Origin: JASLDZ01 sp964244065
GTDB taxonomy: Bacteria > Pseudomonadota > Alphaproteobacteria > Caulobacterales > Caulobacteraceae
Assembly: GCA_964244065.1 (NCBI GenBank)
Contig: CAXTHH010000005.1
Coordinates: 62,001-126,000 of the forward strand
Length of the DNA: 64,000 nt
Direction: 5' to 3'
The position numbers were made by a program, and so were the translations under genes. Every line of letters starts with the position of its first letter. Within the stretch, counting starts at the first letter, position 1. A model generated the notes under the pieces. That model saw nothing but the letters and a program-made list of their open reading frames with translations, searched no databases and had not been told where the DNA came from. Below, one piece after another: positions 62,437-64,000 of the stretch.

Positions 62437-63606
62437 TCAGGGAGCGTTCACCCGCGGATTGCGGTTTTCCGCCAGAAGGTGGGGTCCCGCCTCGCGCACG
62501 TCGGTCAGCCCCGTCAGCGACATGGCCACCTTCAGCTCGGCGCGGAGCACGCCCAGCACCGTCTCCACGGTCGACTGGCCGCCGGCCGCCAGGGCGTAGG
62601 CCCACGCCCGACCGATCAGCACGCCCTTGGCCCCGAGCGACAGCGCCTTGAGCACGTCCAGCCCCGAGCGGACGCCGCCGTCCATCAGCACGGTCAGCCG
62701 GTCGCCCACGGCGTCCACGATGGGCGGCAGGGCGCGCACGCCGGAGAGCACGCCATCCAGCTGGCGGCCGCCGTGGTTGGACACCACCACGCCGTCGGCC
62801 CCGACCTCCAGCGCCGCGCGGGCGTCGTCGGGGTCGAGCACGCCCTTGATCACGATCGGCCCGTCCCACCGCTCCCGCACCCAGTCCAGGTCGCGCCAGG
62901 TGATGGAGGGGTCGAAGTTCTTGTGCACCCAGCCCTGGAAGTCGTTCAGGCCCTTGGCGTCGGGCATGGCCGCCACGACGTTGCCGAAGGTGTGCGGCCG
63001 CCCGCCGATCCCCACGTCGCGCATCCAGTCCACATGGCTGGCCGTGGCGAGCGCCCGCACCGCGCGCTGTAGCGCCGACGCCTGCCCGGAGAGGCCGTTG
63101 CGCACGTCGCGGTAGCGGGAGCCGGGCAGCGGCAGGTCGGCGGTGAAGACCAGCACGGGCGCCCTGGCCTCGCGCGCCCGCTGCATCAGCGCGTCCATGT
63201 AGCCGCGGTCCTTCAGCATGTAGAGCTGAAACCAGGGCGGGGTCGGCGCGTCGCGCGCCACCTCCTCGATCGAGCAGATGCTGACGGTGGAGAGGGTGAA
63301 GGGCAGGCCGAAGGCGTGCGCCGCCCGGGCGGCCTGCACCTCGCCGCGCCTGGCGTACATGCCGGCCATGCCGATGGGCGACAGGATCACCGGCATCCTC
63401 ATCGGCTGGCCGAACAGCGTGGTGTCGAGCTTGAGCCTGGACACGTCGCGCAGCACGCGCTGGCGCAGCGCCACCTGCTGCATGTCCGCCACGTTGCGGC
63501 CGAGCGTGACCTCCGCGTAGGAGCCCCCGTCGATGTAGTCGAAGATCATCCGCGGCAGCCGGCGGCGGGCCAGCTCGCGGTAGTCGGAGATCGAGGCGGG
63601 GCGCAT
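62437..63606 (-). CDS. lldD: FMN-dependent alpha-hydroxy acid dehydrogenase (L-lactate dehydrogenase type)
   Basis: A 389-residue flavoenzyme of the LldD/glycolate oxidase family that oxidises an L-2-hydroxy acid, feeding electrons to quinones at the membrane. MIFDYIDGGSYAEVTLGRN is the N-terminal signature, SPIGMAGMYARRGEVQAARA the FMN region, FQLYMLKDRGYMDALMQR the QxY segment, and GVVVSNHGGRQLDGV carries the catalytic His and substrate Arg. DGGVRSGLDVLKALSLGAKG is the phosphate loop. No lactate permease or regulator is adjacent, so lactate is a likely rather than a proven substrate. Confidence 0.93.
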   Translation of the reverse strand: MRPASISDYRELARRRLPRMIFDYIDGGSYAEVTLGRNVADMQQVALRQRVLRDVSRLKLDTTLFGQPMRMPVILSPIGMAGMYARRGEVQAARAAHAFGLPFTLSTVSICSIEEVARDAPTPPWFQLYMLKDRGYMDALMQRAREARAPVLVFTADLPLPGSRYRDVRNGLSGQASALQRAVRALATASHVDWMRDVGIGGRPHTFGNVVAAMPDAKGLNDFQGWVHKNFDPSITWRDLDWVRERWDGPIVIKGVLDPDDARAALEVGADGVVVSNHGGRQLDGVLSGVRALPPIVDAVGDRLTVLMDGGVRSGLDVLKALSLGAKGVLIGRAWAYALAAGGQSTVETVLGVLRAELKVAMSLTGLTDVREAGPHLLAENRNPRVNAP

Positions 63607-63615
63607 CGCTCGACC

Positions 63616-64000
63616 CTAGCGCGCCGTCGCGGCCGCGGGCAGGGGCGGCGGGCCGGCCCAGTCGAACGCCAGCAGCAGCGTGCGCTGGAAGTTGTAGAAG
63701 TTGTCGTCGGAGATCAGGTAGAAGCGGAAGCCCCGCCCGTCCTCATGCGGGACGGCGGCGATCCCCTCCATGTTGTCGCGCGTCAGCGGGCGGCCGAGCT
63801 CGGCCAGCTTGCGCGCGCGCCAGGGGCCTGAGCCGTCGGCCGACCCAGGCTCGAGCCACGCCACGATGGCGCGCCAGCCGTTCAGCACGTCCACCGCCCG
63901 GTAGACGGCCACGAAGCCCCGCCCGGCGGCGTCCAGCCCCGTGAGCTTGAAGCCGGGGAAGGGCGAGGTGGGCATGACGGAGGCGCAGCGCCCGCCGGGT
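63616..64000 (-). CDS. Esterase-like activity of phytase family protein, C-terminal part
   Basis: The frame is open at the right edge; about 128 residues are visible. SPFPGFKLTGLDAAGRGFVA, YRAVDVLNGWRAIVAWLEPG, LTRDNMEGIAAVPHEDGRGF and FYLISDDNFYNFQRTLLLAF match the C-terminus of the phytase-like esterase (PF13449-type) beta propeller, whose DNMEGIA and SDDNF motifs are conserved. These are normally secreted; the signal peptide would be outside the window. It lies nine bases upstream of lldD on the same strand, so the two may be co-transcribed. Confidence 0.85.
   Translation of the reverse strand, partial: PGGRCASVMPTSPFPGFKLTGLDAAGRGFVAVYRAVDVLNGWRAIVAWLEPGSADGSGPWRARKLAELGRPLTRDNMEGIAAVPHEDGRGFRFYLISDDNFYNFQRTLLLAFDWAGPPPLPAAATAR

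Overview
This window is very GC-rich, gene-dense chromosomal DNA from an alphaproteobacterium, most probably a member of the Caulobacterales (Caulobacter/Phenylobacterium-like; the genus is an inference). The evidence is a dnaN-DUF3429-small ORF-recF-gyrB block without dnaA, a CarD/FdxA/S4-domain/Suv3-like helicase neighbourhood, a crotonyl-CoA carboxylase/reductase, a DUF2336 protein, the alphaproteobacterial type of SerC, a large TonB-dependent receptor, and clustered GANTC (CcrM-type) sites. Start-stop overlaps of the GTGA/ATGA type join many neighbouring genes.

Layout. 1-7.1 kb: mnmC (cut by the left edge), a Thr/Asn-rich lipoprotein, motA, a thioesterase/hydrolase pair, an ABC1/UbiB kinase and an SRPBCC-like exported protein. 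7.1-14.2 kb: an unusual redoxin-haem-copper-monooxygenase-EF-hand protein divergent from a TetR regulator, a lone WecG/TagA glycosyltransferase and a TonB-dependent receptor. 14.2-21 kb: a GmhB-type phosphatase, gyrB and recF on the minus strand, and a 33-residue membrane protein, DUF3429 and dnaN on the plus strand. 21-27 kb: an SDR, phhB, a peptidoglycan-binding protein, then a plus-strand glycosyltransferase pair and a prenyl diphosphate synthase. 27.2-32.8 kb: a compact six-gene minus-strand glycan-modification cluster (CgeB-like glycosyltransferase, sugar nucleotidyltransferase, methyltransferase, PIG-L deacetylase, GT4, GNAT/FemAB-like). 32.8-44.3 kb: an SBF-like transporter, lysA-lptM-like-argH, tlpA, a beta-lactamase-fold protein lacking its catalytic Ser, DUF2336, ccr, folP and ftsH. 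44.5-48.4 kb: Wzm/Wzt-type ABC exporter, thiD, a nucleotidyltransferase and a PhzF protein. 48.4-54.8 kb: serC-serA behind a probable serC leader RNA, a VapBC toxin-antitoxin pair, tRNA-Arg(CCT), and an SPFH-NfeD-nuclease-like operon. 55-64 kb: carD, fdxA, a GH5-like hydrolase, an S4 protein and the helicase, DUF3617, rpmB, an RcnB-like protein, lldD and the C-terminal part of a phytase-like esterase cut by the right edge.

Together the genes are mostly housekeeping (replication, Lys/Arg/Ser/folate/thiamine synthesis, translation, proteolysis) mixed with surface-glycan genes. The less ordinary content is the six-gene glycan cluster, several families of long palindromic intergenic repeats, two genes whose best start is a CTG overlapping the previous stop (CTGA), two apparent pseudo-enzymes, and the modular haem/copper protein. 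I see no phage, insertion sequence or CRISPR array.
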